A stretch of 11,835 nucleotides of DNA from Ramicandelaber brevisporus (taxonomy: Eukaryota > Kickxellomycota > Ramicandelaberales > Ramicandelaberaceae). Of this stretch, positions 1-8,645 are shown piece by piece. How positions within the stretch are numbered: the first letter of the stretch is position 1; every line of letters begins with the position of its first letter. The notes below the pieces were generated by a model, which saw nothing but the letters and a program-made list of their open reading frames with translations, made no database searches and was not told where the DNA came from. The DNA is taken from assembly GCA_025201865.1 (NCBI GenBank), contig MU602728.1, positions 59,161 to 70,995 of the forward strand, given 5' to 3'. Position numbers and translations under genes: made by a program.

Positions 1-1
1 G

Positions 2-1291
2 CTGCTTTCACAGCTGCGAATCTACGTTTCGACTCTGGTTGGCGACCATAGAGCTTACAGCAATGGTCGGCTCAAGGGTAACTTCCCCGGTGCACAGCCA
101 GTCAGTTTTACTCGCAGCCATTTGGAGACTATAACGCAACAAGAGTACTTTGTCTGCGAAAAGTCAGATGGATTGAGACTGTTAGTGTTGATACTGAGTG
201 CAAATCAGACGGAGATTGACTTGAATTCACTGCCAGAACATGGACGGGCTCAGTCAGCAATGATGATGATGAATCAGCAACATCATCATCAACAACATCA
301 TCACCAGCAGCAGCAGCAGCCGCCGCCGCTGAGAAATGGCCATTCAGATCGACAGTTGGTGTATCTGATTGATCGCAAGAATGACTTTTATTTGGTTGAC
401 GGATTAGTGTTTCCAGCATCTGTTGCTCCAGGTGGTCCACTCCAATATCAACATGGCACGTTGCTGGATGCAGAGTTAGTATGCGACAGAGTTGGTAATG
501 GAGAGAATGGCCGGAACGAACGGATTCTAAAGTTATACTGCTTTGACCTGTTGGTGTGTGAAAAGAAGAATTTGGTCAGCAGAGAGTTGACGACTAGACT
601 GGGCTACTTGAGCCAAAGAGTAATTCAGCCTCACATCAAATTCTTTGAAAAGCACCCACAAATCCATCAGCAATGTCCATTCCAGTTGGTATTCAAGCAG
701 ATGGAAAATGCATACAAGGCTGAGAGAATTCTGAGAGAAGACATTCCCAACTTGCCCCATGGAAACGATGGTCTGATTTTTACAGCTGTAAAGGCAAAGT
801 ATGAATTTGGAACGACTCAAACCATAATCAAATGGAAGCCGCCGAGTGAAAACTCCATTGATTTCAGAGTGAGATTGGATCCGCCTCCAAAGTCAATCGT
901 TGATTATGGAAAGAAGTTGAGTGAGCTGTATCCGTCATCCAGCGACAGACCAAATTTGCAACTGGGAGTATTACGCGACAAGCGTGAGGGATATGAAAAT
1001 GATCACAAGGACTTTGCGATCCTGGGTGTGACGGAGGATGATTGGAACACTCATTTTGCAGATATGAAGGTGGGTGAATTGGAGGGTAAGATTGCGGAAG
1101 CTGCATACGACGAAGAACACTGTCCACCGCACAAGTGGCGATTTATGAGATTCAGAAATGATAAAAGCACTGGCAACTTTCACAAAGTGGCTGAGTCTAT
1201 ATTGGAGACAATAGAGAATCCTACCACCGAAGATCATATCATTGAGCAGTGTAAGATCATCAAGGCCGAATACGAATCTAAGAGAAGATGA
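2..1291 (+). CDS. CEG1: mRNA capping enzyme, guanylyltransferase subunit (5' end cut by window edge)
   Basis: This is a nuclear mRNA guanylyltransferase, which moves GMP from GTP through a covalent lysine-GMP intermediate onto the 5' diphosphate of nascent RNA. The frame is open from base 2 with no stop and no ATG before the conserved FPGAQPVSF stretch, so the true start lies to the left. Of the 429 visible residues, motif I (EKSDGLR, nt 158-178) carries the nucleophilic Lys as visible residue 54. It is Lys70 in yeast Ceg1, so roughly 16 residues may be missing. Motif III is TLLDAELV (458-481), motif IIIa FDLLV, motif IV DGLIFT (767-784), motif V IIKWKPP (from 824) and motif VI WRFMRFRNDK (1136-1165). 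All nucleotidyltransferase motifs are present, so it looks functional. Oddities are a Met/Gln/His/Pro-rich insert (about nt 255-335) between motifs I and III, and Ala where motif III usually has Gly (DGE). No triphosphatase domain is seen, which is the fungal arrangement. The stop is TGA at 1289-1291. Confidence 0.93.
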   Translation: MLSQLRIYVSTLVGDHRAYSNGRLKGNFPGAQPVSFTRSHLETITQQEYFVCEKSDGLRLLVLILSANQTEIDLNSLPEHGRAQSAMMMMNQQHHHQQHHHQQQQQPPPLRNGHSDRQLVYLIDRKNDFYLVDGLVFPASVAPGGPLQYQHGTLLDAELVCDRVGNGENGRNERILKLYCFDLLVCEKKNLVSRELTTRLGYLSQRVIQPHIKFFEKHPQIHQQCPFQLVFKQMENAYKAERILREDIPNLPHGNDGLIFTAVKAKYEFGTTQTIIKWKPPSENSIDFRVRLDPPPKSIVDYGKKLSELYPSSSDRPNLQLGVLRDKREGYENDHKDFAILGVTEDDWNTHFADMKVGELEGKIAEAAYDEEHCPPHKWRFMRFRNDKSTGNFHKVAESILETIENPTTEDHIIEQCKIIKAEYESKRR

Positions 1292-1461
1292 GCCTTCTAT
1301 TAAAGTGTTTCTACCTTTCACATTCAATAGTAAATTTGTTTTTTTATATATAACGAAACGGAAAGTATCGGCTCTTGCGCAGAATGTCTGTGCATACTCT
1401 CTATTTTCCACTCCGATTCCCATGCAAGAGGCTGTACGCTAGCAAATATTTTGCGGGGGCA
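1292..1461. other. intergenic: capping-enzyme 3' region and distal Kelch promoter
   Basis: This stretch holds the 3' region of the capping-enzyme gene, with ATTAAAG shortly after the stop and an AT-rich run TATATATAA at 1345-1353, and the distal upstream region of the Kelch gene. I see no gene in it. The 3' end of the first transcript cannot be placed from sequence alone. Confidence 0.4.
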
Positions 1462-1874
1462 TATATAATTTGTGTGTGAAGCAGCAAGCACGAATCGGAA
1501 CTGGAGCCATTTGAAAGGATCGAATCATCATTGCACTAGCTTTTCAAGGTCAACTTTTTCTTTCTTCCCTTTCTCTCTTTTTTCTTTTTCTTTGCTCTTT
1601 TTTTTCTTCTTGGAGCTCGCGTGTCTGTTCTTTGTCTGTCCCGCCCGCCCGTTCTGCTATCGGTGTCTACCACGAGACTACACCTCAATACTTTATTGTG
1701 CAGTACTTTTTTTTATTACTTTTACTTTTTTGAATACAACAACATAGAGCTGACTTTGCCGCTGCTACTTCTGCTTCTGCTTCTGCTGCTTCTGTTGTTG
1801 CTCTCTCACACTCCCTCACCTTCTTCTCTGTGGTACTCACTCTCCACCAAACTCACGTTGCGAACTCAAACACT
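1425..1874 (+). promoter_or_regulatory. ATG-free, pyrimidine-rich leader of the Kelch gene
   Basis: From the last upstream ATG (1422-1424) to the start codon at 1875 there is no ATG on the plus strand in 450 nt, while the minus strand has about five in the same interval. From 1545 onward it is strongly C+T rich (runs of TTTCTTTTTC type, then CTTCTGCTTCTG repeats around 1760-1800). This is what one expects of a long, scanned 5' UTR without upstream AUGs, and it supports ATG 1875 as the start. No convincing intron was found in it. Confidence 0.5.
1462..1468 (+). promoter_or_regulatory. TATA-like element upstream of the Kelch gene
   Basis: TATATAA sits just after a GC-rich run (gcggggg) and is followed by the pyrimidine-rich leader of the Kelch gene. 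If it is used, the 5' UTR would be about 300-380 nt. The assignment rests on motif and position only. Confidence 0.35.
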
Positions 1875-3917
1875 ATGAGACAGACTAGCAGAGGCGGCGT
1901 CAGCAACAGCGGAGGTGCATCAGCTGCTGCGATTGGCGATCCACAAAGCGCTGGCATACGTTACGGAAGCTCTCCGCGGATGTATGAGTCTCAGATCCAC
2001 CACCAACAGCAACACCAACAACACCAACACCAACAGCAACAGTCGTCAGTGATGACGACACTTCCACCTGGACGCGTGATGCCCTCTGCTTTGGTGCAGC
2101 AACAGCCGTCGTACGGAGGGAGAGACCCACGCATGGCAGCAGCTGCTGCACTGAGCATCCAACCTCCGCCAATCAGCGAGCATTCGGGCACATCCGCTCA
2201 AACAGCATCTGCACTTTCGGGCTATCAGTATCCCGTAGCACCACTGACAGCGTCTTTGGGAGGATTGCCATCGGACGCAGTGAATTATGCACAAATGCCT
2301 CTTCCACAACCACCACAGAATAGCACTAATGTTGCCAGTAGCAGTGGTGGTGGTGGTGGTAGCAAAACTCATCTGGTTAATTCGAGAGGTTCAACTAGTA
2401 ATAATCCAATGGTTGATTTAATGCAGCAGCAGCAACAGCAACAGCCGGTGTCACCTAAAATACATGGAGGAAGCAGTGGTAGTGTTAGATCAATCGATGC
2501 ACTTTCATTGAATAGTCAGCAGCAACTATATCACCAGCAATACCAACAGCAGCAGCAGCAGCAGCAACAGCAATATCAAGCAAGTCCAGCCATGACACCA
2601 TCAATGAATGCACAGGCAGTTAGCCAGAAAATGTTTCAAAACTCACAACTTGCTCAGAACTATCAGCAGATTCAACAAAGACTAAAGTCCACATCTGACG
2701 GTGGCTCTAATAAAATCAACGCCTCTACAGCCAATAATACTGCAGCTGGCAAGGGTGACGAAGAGGAGCATTCAGCTCCGCAGACACCGCCTGCACCAAC
2801 GCCAGCCATGTACTGGAGTAGAGTTACCGCAAGTGGGCAAATTCCACCAGGATTGAGATCACACTCAATGACTGTTATCAACGATAAAATATATGTGTTT
2901 GGAGGATTTAATTCAGAGGGAACATATAATGACACATATATGTTTGATCCAGACACAATATTCTGGTTAAAACTGGAGACATATGGCGAGTGTCCTCCTC
3001 CCTTGCGTGCCCATTCTGCCACGGCTGTTGAGCATTATCTATTTGTGTTTGGTGGCGGAAGTAACAAGGACTACTTTAACGATTTATACATTTTGGATAC
3101 CGAGTCGCTGATCTGGTCAAAGCCTCAGCAGATGGGCGATATTCCTTGCAGAAGACGAGCTCACACTTCATTCTATCACAATGGATTCTTCTATGTGCAC
3201 GGTGGCGGTGATGGTACAAAGGCTCTGTCTGATTTATATCAAGTCTCCGTTGCTAGCTGCACAACACCTGCTGCTGCCTCAGCTGCTGGTGCTGGACAGA
3301 CTATTCACCACCACCATCAGCTCTCTCAAAATCCACATTTATTACTACAACAGCAACAGCAACAGCAGCAACAGCAGCAGTTGCAGAGTAACCCACAGCA
3401 GCCAAGAGCAGTATGGAAGAGAGTGAACATGCATGGACAGCTTCCACCTTCTCGCGGGTACCACACCAGCACTCTTGTAAGAGACAAGCTGCTTGTATAC
3501 GGTGGTGCTAATGGTACCACCAGCTACGAAGATTGCCATGTTCTAGATTTGCTAACTTATGAATGGCGTCAGGCTCGGATTCCAAGAAGTGACAAGAGAC
3601 TGGCTCACTCCAGTGTGTTGGTTGGTTCATATCTGTATGTGATTGGTGGACATACGGGAGCCAGCTACTCGAACGATGTAATGCCACTAAACCTGGTTAA
3701 CATGCAATGGGAAGAGAAGACTATATACGGCAAGAAACCATCGCCTCGTGCGTACCATTCGTGTGTGCTGTTTGACTCAAGGGTGTTTATGTTTGGAGGA
3801 TTTGATCATCGAACTACATTTGCTGAGCTTTATATATTGGAGTTGAGTGGCTATGCCTATTTACCGCAGGTTACGGACTTTGATATCGAGTTGGATACTG
3901 GCATTCAATCCAATTGA
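1875..3917 (+). CDS. Kelch-repeat beta-propeller protein with Gln-rich N-terminus
   Basis: A 680-residue protein. The first in-frame ATG is at 1875, after a leader with no ATG; the frame is open slightly further upstream but without an ATG. Residues 1 to about 315 are low complexity (Gln, Ser, Gly, Ala, Pro, His) and probably disordered, with a ten-Gln run at nt 2544-2573. From about residue 320 there are six Kelch blades, each with a hydrophobic strand ending in Gly-Gly: VFGGFN, VFGGGS, VHGGGD, VYGGAN, VIGGHT and MFGGFD (GG near nt 2900, 3050, 3200, 3500, 3645 and 3795). Six blades can close a propeller for protein-protein contacts. Blades 3 and 4 are separated by an Ala/His/Gln insert (about nt 3240-3410) with eleven Gln in a row. 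The C-terminus is short and acidic (FDIELD). Fungal Kelch proteins include polarity factors such as Tea1 and Kel1, but I see no long coiled coil like theirs, so no specific role is claimed. Confidence 0.9.
   Translation: MRQTSRGGVSNSGGASAAAIGDPQSAGIRYGSSPRMYESQIHHQQQHQQHQHQQQQSSVMTTLPPGRVMPSALVQQQPSYGGRDPRMAAAAALSIQPPPISEHSGTSAQTASALSGYQYPVAPLTASLGGLPSDAVNYAQMPLPQPPQNSTNVASSSGGGGGSKTHLVNSRGSTSNNPMVDLMQQQQQQQPVSPKIHGGSSGSVRSIDALSLNSQQQLYHQQYQQQQQQQQQQYQASPAMTPSMNAQAVSQKMFQNSQLAQNYQQIQQRLKSTSDGGSNKINASTANNTAAGKGDEEEHSAPQTPPAPTPAMYWSRVTASGQIPPGLRSHSMTVINDKIYVFGGFNSEGTYNDTYMFDPDTIFWLKLETYGECPPPLRAHSATAVEHYLFVFGGGSNKDYFNDLYILDTESLIWSKPQQMGDIPCRRRAHTSFYHNGFFYVHGGGDGTKALSDLYQVSVASCTTPAAASAAGAGQTIHHHHQLSQNPHLLLQQQQQQQQQQQLQSNPQQPRAVWKRVNMHGQLPPSRGYHTSTLVRDKLLVYGGANGTTSYEDCHVLDLLTYEWRQARIPRSDKRLAHSSVLVGSYLYVIGGHTGASYSNDVMPLNLVNMQWEEKTIYGKKPSPRAYHSCVLFDSRVFMFGGFDHRTTFAELYILELSGYAYLPQVTDFDIELDTGIQSN
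2544..2573 (+). repeat. CAG/CAA tract coding ten Gln
   Basis: Ten consecutive Gln codons, mixed CAG and CAA, in the disordered N-terminal half of the Kelch protein. A Tyr flanks the run on each side (YQ...QYQ). Such mixed tracts are usually more stable than pure CAG runs. Confidence 0.9.
3348..3380 (+). repeat. CAA/CAG tract coding eleven Gln between Kelch blades 3 and 4
   Basis: Eleven consecutive Gln codons (CAA and CAG mixed) lie inside the propeller domain, not in the disordered tail. They form part of an insert of roughly 55 residues that would have to loop out of the propeller between blades. Confidence 0.9.
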
Positions 3918-4262
3918 TTACAGGTATAATGCAGTGAAGCAGTGTAAAGTAAAGAGAAAATGACTGTTTAAATTATGTCCTCCTCCACGCACTCACCTAC
4001 ACCCACACATCCACACACACACACACACACATTTTCTGGTTTACTTGCTATTATTATTATTACGACTATTATTAACATGCTTATTTTATTTTTTAATTTG
4101 CTACGTTCACCTCATCATTTCACTTTACTTTACTTTACTTCTTATTTGTTTACTTTTTTTTTAACTTTTCATTAGCTTTTCATCCCTTCCTTTTCTTTCC
4201 CCCTTTTACTCTCCCCACCTAACTTCTTGATATCATCCTCCCCATCTCAATTACCCTTTTAA
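3918..4262. other. intergenic between Kelch and TPT1 genes
   Basis: This holds the 3' region of the Kelch gene (TAAAGTAAAG after the stop), then a CA microsatellite, then a T/C-rich promoter-proximal stretch with three CTTTA units at 4123-4137. There is no ATG on the plus strand between 4080 and 4293. No gene is seen. Confidence 0.4.
4012..4031. repeat. (CA)10 microsatellite
   Basis: Ten uninterrupted CA units, preceded by further imperfect CA-rich sequence from about 3986. It lies between the Kelch and TPT1 genes. Confidence 0.95.
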
Positions 4263-4273
4263 TATTTATATAT
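4263..4273 (+). promoter_or_regulatory. TATA-like element close to the TPT1 start
   Basis: TATTTATATAT ends only 20 nt before the first ATG (4294). If this is the working TATA box, many transcripts could start downstream of 4294 and use the internal ATG at 4480 instead. Motif evidence only. Confidence 0.35.
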
Positions 4274-4293
4274 CCCCTCCTACACTCTATAGT

Positions 4294-5247
4294 ATGCAGA
4301 TACCAGCAATAACACTGTTGCTGCGGCTACATCGCAGAATGATTCACTTGAACCACTGCGGAAAACTACCCCGGTTACTGTCTCCGTCCAGTCTGCATCT
4401 CAACTTTGCTAGCTCTTGCACCAGCCACCATCACCACCACAGCCACCACAGCTTTTCCATAATCAAATCTCGACCACTGATGAGCGACACCTACAGCCGA
4501 CAGCACAAGGGCGATCGCAGCCAGCGCCGCTCGGATCGTCCGCGCAGCCACAATAACAGACACGAAAGCGAGACTGTTCAAATCTCCAAACAGCTTTCAT
4601 ATGTTTTACGACACGGCGCAGAGAAGCTCGGCATCACTATGCAGACTGACGGATCGGTATTCGTCGACGAGTTACTGGACCTTGACATGTTTAAGCGAGG
4701 CCGAGTTACATTTGCACAAGTGGAGGATATTGTTAAGAATTGCCCAAAACAGCGATTCATCCTCAAGCAACAATCAACTGCAACAACAGCAACAACTGCT
4801 GCAACTCTAGCGAGTGATATTGGCGGTAGATGGGTGATAAAGGCATCGCAAGGCCATTCCATCAAGTCTGTTTCTGCGGTTTCAGATGGAGACATGGCTA
4901 TTATCAAATCAGCCTCCGAGCTACCGCAGTCTTTCATTGTCCACGGGACTAACATGGCAGCGTGGCAAAAGGGAATCAAGCCATCGGGTGGACTGAGCAA
5001 AATGGGCAGAAATCACATTCATTTTGCAACGGGATTGCCAGGCGAGGACGGAGTGATCAGCGGAATGAGAAACAAGGCAAATGTTATGATCTATGTGGAT
5101 GTCGATAGAGCAATTAGCGATGGAATTGTGTTTTACAAATCGGCAAACAATGTGATACTAACCGAGGGTGTAAATGGAGTGCTGGCGAGTAAATACTTTA
5201 CAAAGGTTACAGACAAGGACGGAAATGACTTGTTAACTGCATCTTAA
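4294..5247 (+). CDS. TPT1: tRNA 2'-phosphotransferase (KptA/Tpt1 family)
   Basis: Tpt1 removes the 2'-phosphate left at the splice junction by fungal tRNA ligase, passing it to NAD+ to give ADP-ribose 1'',2''-cyclic phosphate and nicotinamide. The four residues essential in yeast Tpt1 (Arg23, His24, Arg71, Arg138) are all present as Arg106-His107 (YVLRHG), Arg154 (PKQRF) and Arg259 (ISGMR). The first spacing, 48 residues, equals the yeast value; the second is longer because of a Thr/Ala-rich insert near residues 160-172. QGHSIKSV and HGTN follow as in the family. The first ATG gives 317 residues. An ATG at 4480 (Met63, MSDTYSRQHK) would give a 255-residue protein closer to the usual length. 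Residues 1-62 contain no Asp or Glu and are rich in Leu, Arg, His and Ser, so they may be a mitochondrial presequence or, if unused, leader sequence. The gene is convergent with the 7TM-RGS gene. Confidence 0.93.
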   Translation: MQIPAITLLLRLHRRMIHLNHCGKLPRLLSPSSLHLNFASSCTSHHHHHSHHSFSIIKSRPLMSDTYSRQHKGDRSQRRSDRPRSHNNRHESETVQISKQLSYVLRHGAEKLGITMQTDGSVFVDELLDLDMFKRGRVTFAQVEDIVKNCPKQRFILKQQSTATTATTAATLASDIGGRWVIKASQGHSIKSVSAVSDGDMAIIKSASELPQSFIVHGTNMAAWQKGIKPSGGLSKMGRNHIHFATGLPGEDGVISGMRNKANVMIYVDVDRAISDGIVFYKSANNVILTEGVNGVLASKYFTKVTDKDGNDLLTAS

Positions 5248-5497
5248 CTCTCCTCTCCATCATCCCTTTAACTTGTTATTAGTTGTTGTTAAAGGACATC
5301 AAATTAACTAAATAGATTGTGTTTGATCTTTTTTGTTTTGTTGTTTTGCTTTGTTTAATAAGGAATGAAAATGATATAACGGGATACGAAAAAAGAACAG
5401 AGGCAAAAGACAGGAACAAGAATAAGAGATAAGAAAGGAAAGAGAAGAGAAGAAAGAACAAATGTAGAAGTAATGATGAGTAAGATTTGAAGGTAAT
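5248..5497. other. convergent intergenic region (two 3' ends)
   Basis: The TPT1 stop (plus) and the 7TM-RGS stop (minus) face each other across 250 nt. The left half is T-rich on the plus strand and carries TTTAATAAGG near 5353; the right half is purine-rich on the plus strand, pyrimidine-rich on the minus strand. The 3' UTRs probably overlap. No gene is seen. Confidence 0.5.
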
Positions 5498-8400
5498 TCA
5501 CATCTTGTGAGTGCGCACGAACTTTGTGAAAATGTTTTCATAAAGCAGATCCAGCACTTCTTCACGAGCATCGTCAAACATGTCAACAGTGTATCGATTG
5601 TTACGAATCTTCTTTGTAATCTTGTCTGCAGTCTTGCCACCAATATTCACCTGCAGCGTCGAGCCCTGCGCAATAAATGTCGCGTAGAATCCATAAAACT
5701 CACTACGGCAGCTGGTCGGCACAGAACGCAAATCAGCAGCCATGGTGGTGGCCGCACCAACACCGTCATCGTGACCAGCCTCTACGTTTGTAATGCATTC
5801 GGCCATGAAGAGCGTACGCATAATTGTGGCACGGATCGGAGTCACATTCATGCTGCTGGGGTTGAGAACCATACCCTCAATCACCTTGGGGCCGCCGCCA
5901 TTGACACTGTTGCTGCCAGTTTCACTTGGTGCAGCTGGTGCTGCTGCGGCGGCTGCAGAATGGTGAGAGTTGTCGTATGGATTGTTGTAGCTCAGACTGG
6001 TTGGACGAGGACGCTTCTCGCTGTAATGGCTGGCTGCATCGTTGATATCATCACCGGCATCCAATGGCTGCAATCCACCAGCGCCGCCCATATCAGCTGA
6101 AATGTCAAACTCCGGCTTGCCGGCAATTGCAGGGTTCGAGCCGCTGTGGATGCTGCCAATATCACTCATGCCCTCGCCAGTCACAACGCCTTCATCATCA
6201 TCATCATCATCCAATGAATGCCGACGACGACGAGCATCTAGGCTATACAGCGCCAAATACACAATGCGCTTGAGCTGTTGATATTCCTCAATAAACATTG
6301 TAACCTCGGCACAGAAATTGGCAGCAGAATAGACACGCAATCGATCAAACGTTTCTGGATCATCCAGTAGTGCATAAAAGTACTCACGAGATCTCAAGCG
6401 AGCATTAATGCCAGTCCCTTTGATCTCGTATCCCAAAACACTGCCAGTGGTGCCTCCACCAATGCCCATTATACCACCACCAGCAGCGTGTCCTCCAAAC
6501 AATGATCCAGCTCCGCCATTGTTCAAGTTGTTTTGAGCACCACCAAATGCAATGCGACTTGATGGAGCTATAGCAGTTGAATTGAGGCCGCCGCCGCCAA
6601 TCAGGTCCATTCCTTTGCCAGCACCTTCTCCATCAATGCCCAGTGCACCAATTGGAGCCACAACCTGGTTCAATCCAGCTGGTCTGTTGGTGTCAATAAC
6701 TTCCACCAAGTGATTCTTGACTGCCTGACGACGCTTATAGGCATTGTACAGCGGAATGACAACTGCTGTGGTTTGAGAAATGTTCAAAGTGCAAACAGCC
6801 CAAAAGTAAGAATCCCAGAACAAGTCAGGCTGGTGCTCACCACGTCCAATCTGAACTGCAAACATAATCATAACCAGGAATGCCAATACTGTGGAGAGCA
6901 CAACATCGTTTCGAATACCGTAACCATCACGAATTGGCCAAATACGGAACGAAATCAGAGGAAGAACAAACAGTGCAAAAACGGCCAAGAAGGCATAAAT
7001 GGCATAGTATTCCCACACTCCATTGGGGCACAGCATCTGAACTGGGATCAGTGTGAAATAGTGAGACGGAATCTGGATGGATAGCGTCAATACACTGAGG
7101 AAAGCTGCACTAACCGCAATGAGAATCAGCAGACGCTTCTCGGTGACTGCATACTTTGGGTTCATGTACCACGGATTGTCATCATCGGCTGCATCCTTGC
7201 CGAGCAACTTGGCAATCAACGAGCGCTTGGCTCGACCAGCACCATCTCCTCCACTGCGGTGACCAGGCGGCTTCGGAATGGTAAAAGTCTGCTCAACATT
7301 GCTGGAGTCCTGGCCAGGCATAAGAGGGAACGGAGCATACATGTGTCGGAAGTTATGGGCATCGCTTCGGAATGGTAAAAGTCTGCTCAACATTGCTGGA
7401 GTCCTGGCCAGGCATAAGAGGGAACGGAGCATACATGTGTCGGAAGTTATGGGCATCGGTGTCATCAACCATGTGAGATGGTGTTGCATCCAGAATCTCA
7501 ATCTTGTCACTCGCCACTGGACCTCCCGTGGTAGAAAAATTGGCGACAGATCGACTGCTTTGGCTAACTGCAGTTGCACCGCCAGTCGCTGTACCGGTTG
7601 GAACCACTGCCATCTCAAACGAATGTCCAGTTGGTCCACCATGGCTGCTGCGTCCATCATAATCATGGACATTGTGCTGCTGCTGCTGTTGCTGGCTTCC
7701 ACTTAAACTGTTTGTGCGACGAGTGCTGCTGCCGTGAGTGCTGTTGCTTGGAACACGGCGATTACCGCGGTTACCAACACCAATCAGCGAGCTGAATCGC
7801 TCGGCCAGCCCAGAGAATGCACCTTGACTCGGAACACGACGCTGACGCTGTGCACCATCTTCTCCAACTGCACTCAATTTTGGCGACAATGGCTGATTGC
7901 TAGCGGTGTCTTCCCAATCGCCACCCGCACCTGCATTACCTCCGCCAGTGGCTGTTGATGAGAACGACCGATCGTGACCGCTGCCCACTGATCTGACCGC
8001 TTTTCCAGTTTCACCGGGTGCGTTTGTATTAAAGTTTGACCCACGAAACTCACGCAGTCCGTTTCCAAACCCATTCATTAATCCTCCAGATACTCCATCT
8101 TTATCAGCCGTTGCCTTTTGGACTGCCAATTGCTGCTTCTCCTTTTCACGCGCTTCCTGCTGACTCTGAATCATTTCGTACATTCTAATGTGCTTCAAAC
8201 GCAGTTCCATGTTACCACGACCTTCAATCTTGGCCATGTTGACCATGTACAGATAATACAGACGCAGCGCACGAGCCAACATGCACAGTGACCACAGAAT
8301 GACACCCAGATATGTGCACCATAAAACTACAAAGCACGGGAAGTGTCCGTAGAATGATGTTTGCAGTAAATACACAATGGCAACAACTAGTGCGCAGGAC

Positions 8401-8645
8401 TGGCCAATGACAGTGACAGAGACGGAGCGTTGCAGAATTTCGGCTTCTCCAAGGCGTGATTGCTGAACAAACATGTAGATAGTGGTGGGGAAGAAGATGA
8501 GCTCGACAATAGCAAGGACAATGTAGACTATGCCCTTGGAGGTGAGGATGAGCTGGTTTGGATCGGTCGCCGTGGAATTAGCAGCGGAGGCGGAGAGGAC
8601 CGTCTCGAGCGCCATCAAATGTAGCGCTTGAGAAGGCGGTGGCAT
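5498..8645 (-). CDS. 7TM receptor-like protein with C-terminal RGS domain; frame broken by a 94-bp tandem duplication
   Basis: Transcribed leftward. The first in-frame ATG is at 8645-8643 (MPPPSQ); no other ATG exists on this strand for 1.5 kb upstream. A possible glycosylation site NST (residues 23-25) is followed by three hydrophobic helices (about residues 38-60, 73-97 and 103-123). Then comes a long charged and Gly/Ser/Gln-rich loop, and four more helices (about nt 7128-7070, 7020-6945, 6920-6855 and 6825-6740). An RGS domain follows in two pieces: a first half with FDRLRVY and FIEEYQQLK (about 6400-6250) and a second half with EFYGFY, FDDAREEV and FTKFVRTHK (about 5850-5505), split by an Asp/Gly/Ala-rich insert. 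RGS domains speed GTP hydrolysis by G-alpha; the 7TM-RGS layout resembles Aspergillus GprK and plant RGS1. As printed, the first frame stops at 7355-7353 (430 residues). Skipping one 94-nt copy gives about 1,017 residues in one frame. Helices 1-3 and helices 4-7 plus RGS are thus in different frames. It could be a broken allele, an assembly error, or spliced around the repeat. Confidence 0.85.
7271..7458. repeat. perfect 94-bp tandem duplication inside the 7TM-RGS gene
   Basis: Copy 1 is 7271-7364 and copy 2 is 7365-7458. Both start cttcggaatgg and end gttatgggcatcg, and I see no mismatch between them. Since 94 leaves remainder 1 on division by 3, it shifts the reading frame. Both copies encode the same peptide (with HNFRHMYAPF and PKxxx ends) in the loop between helices 3 and 4, in two different frames. 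Confidence 0.97.

Noticed and set aside
122-124. Start of the capping enzyme at 122
   Set aside because: The codon is TTG, and the frame continues upstream with conserved family sequence to the window edge, so the gene is 5'-partial.
1830-1874. Start of the Kelch protein 15 codons upstream
   Set aside because: That position is GTG, not ATG. The first ATG, at 1875, fits a eukaryotic scanned leader.
5507-6100. 197-codon open frame on the plus strand
   Set aside because: It lies antisense to the RGS half of the minus-strand gene, whose frame matches a known domain. Its own protein has no recognisable motif.
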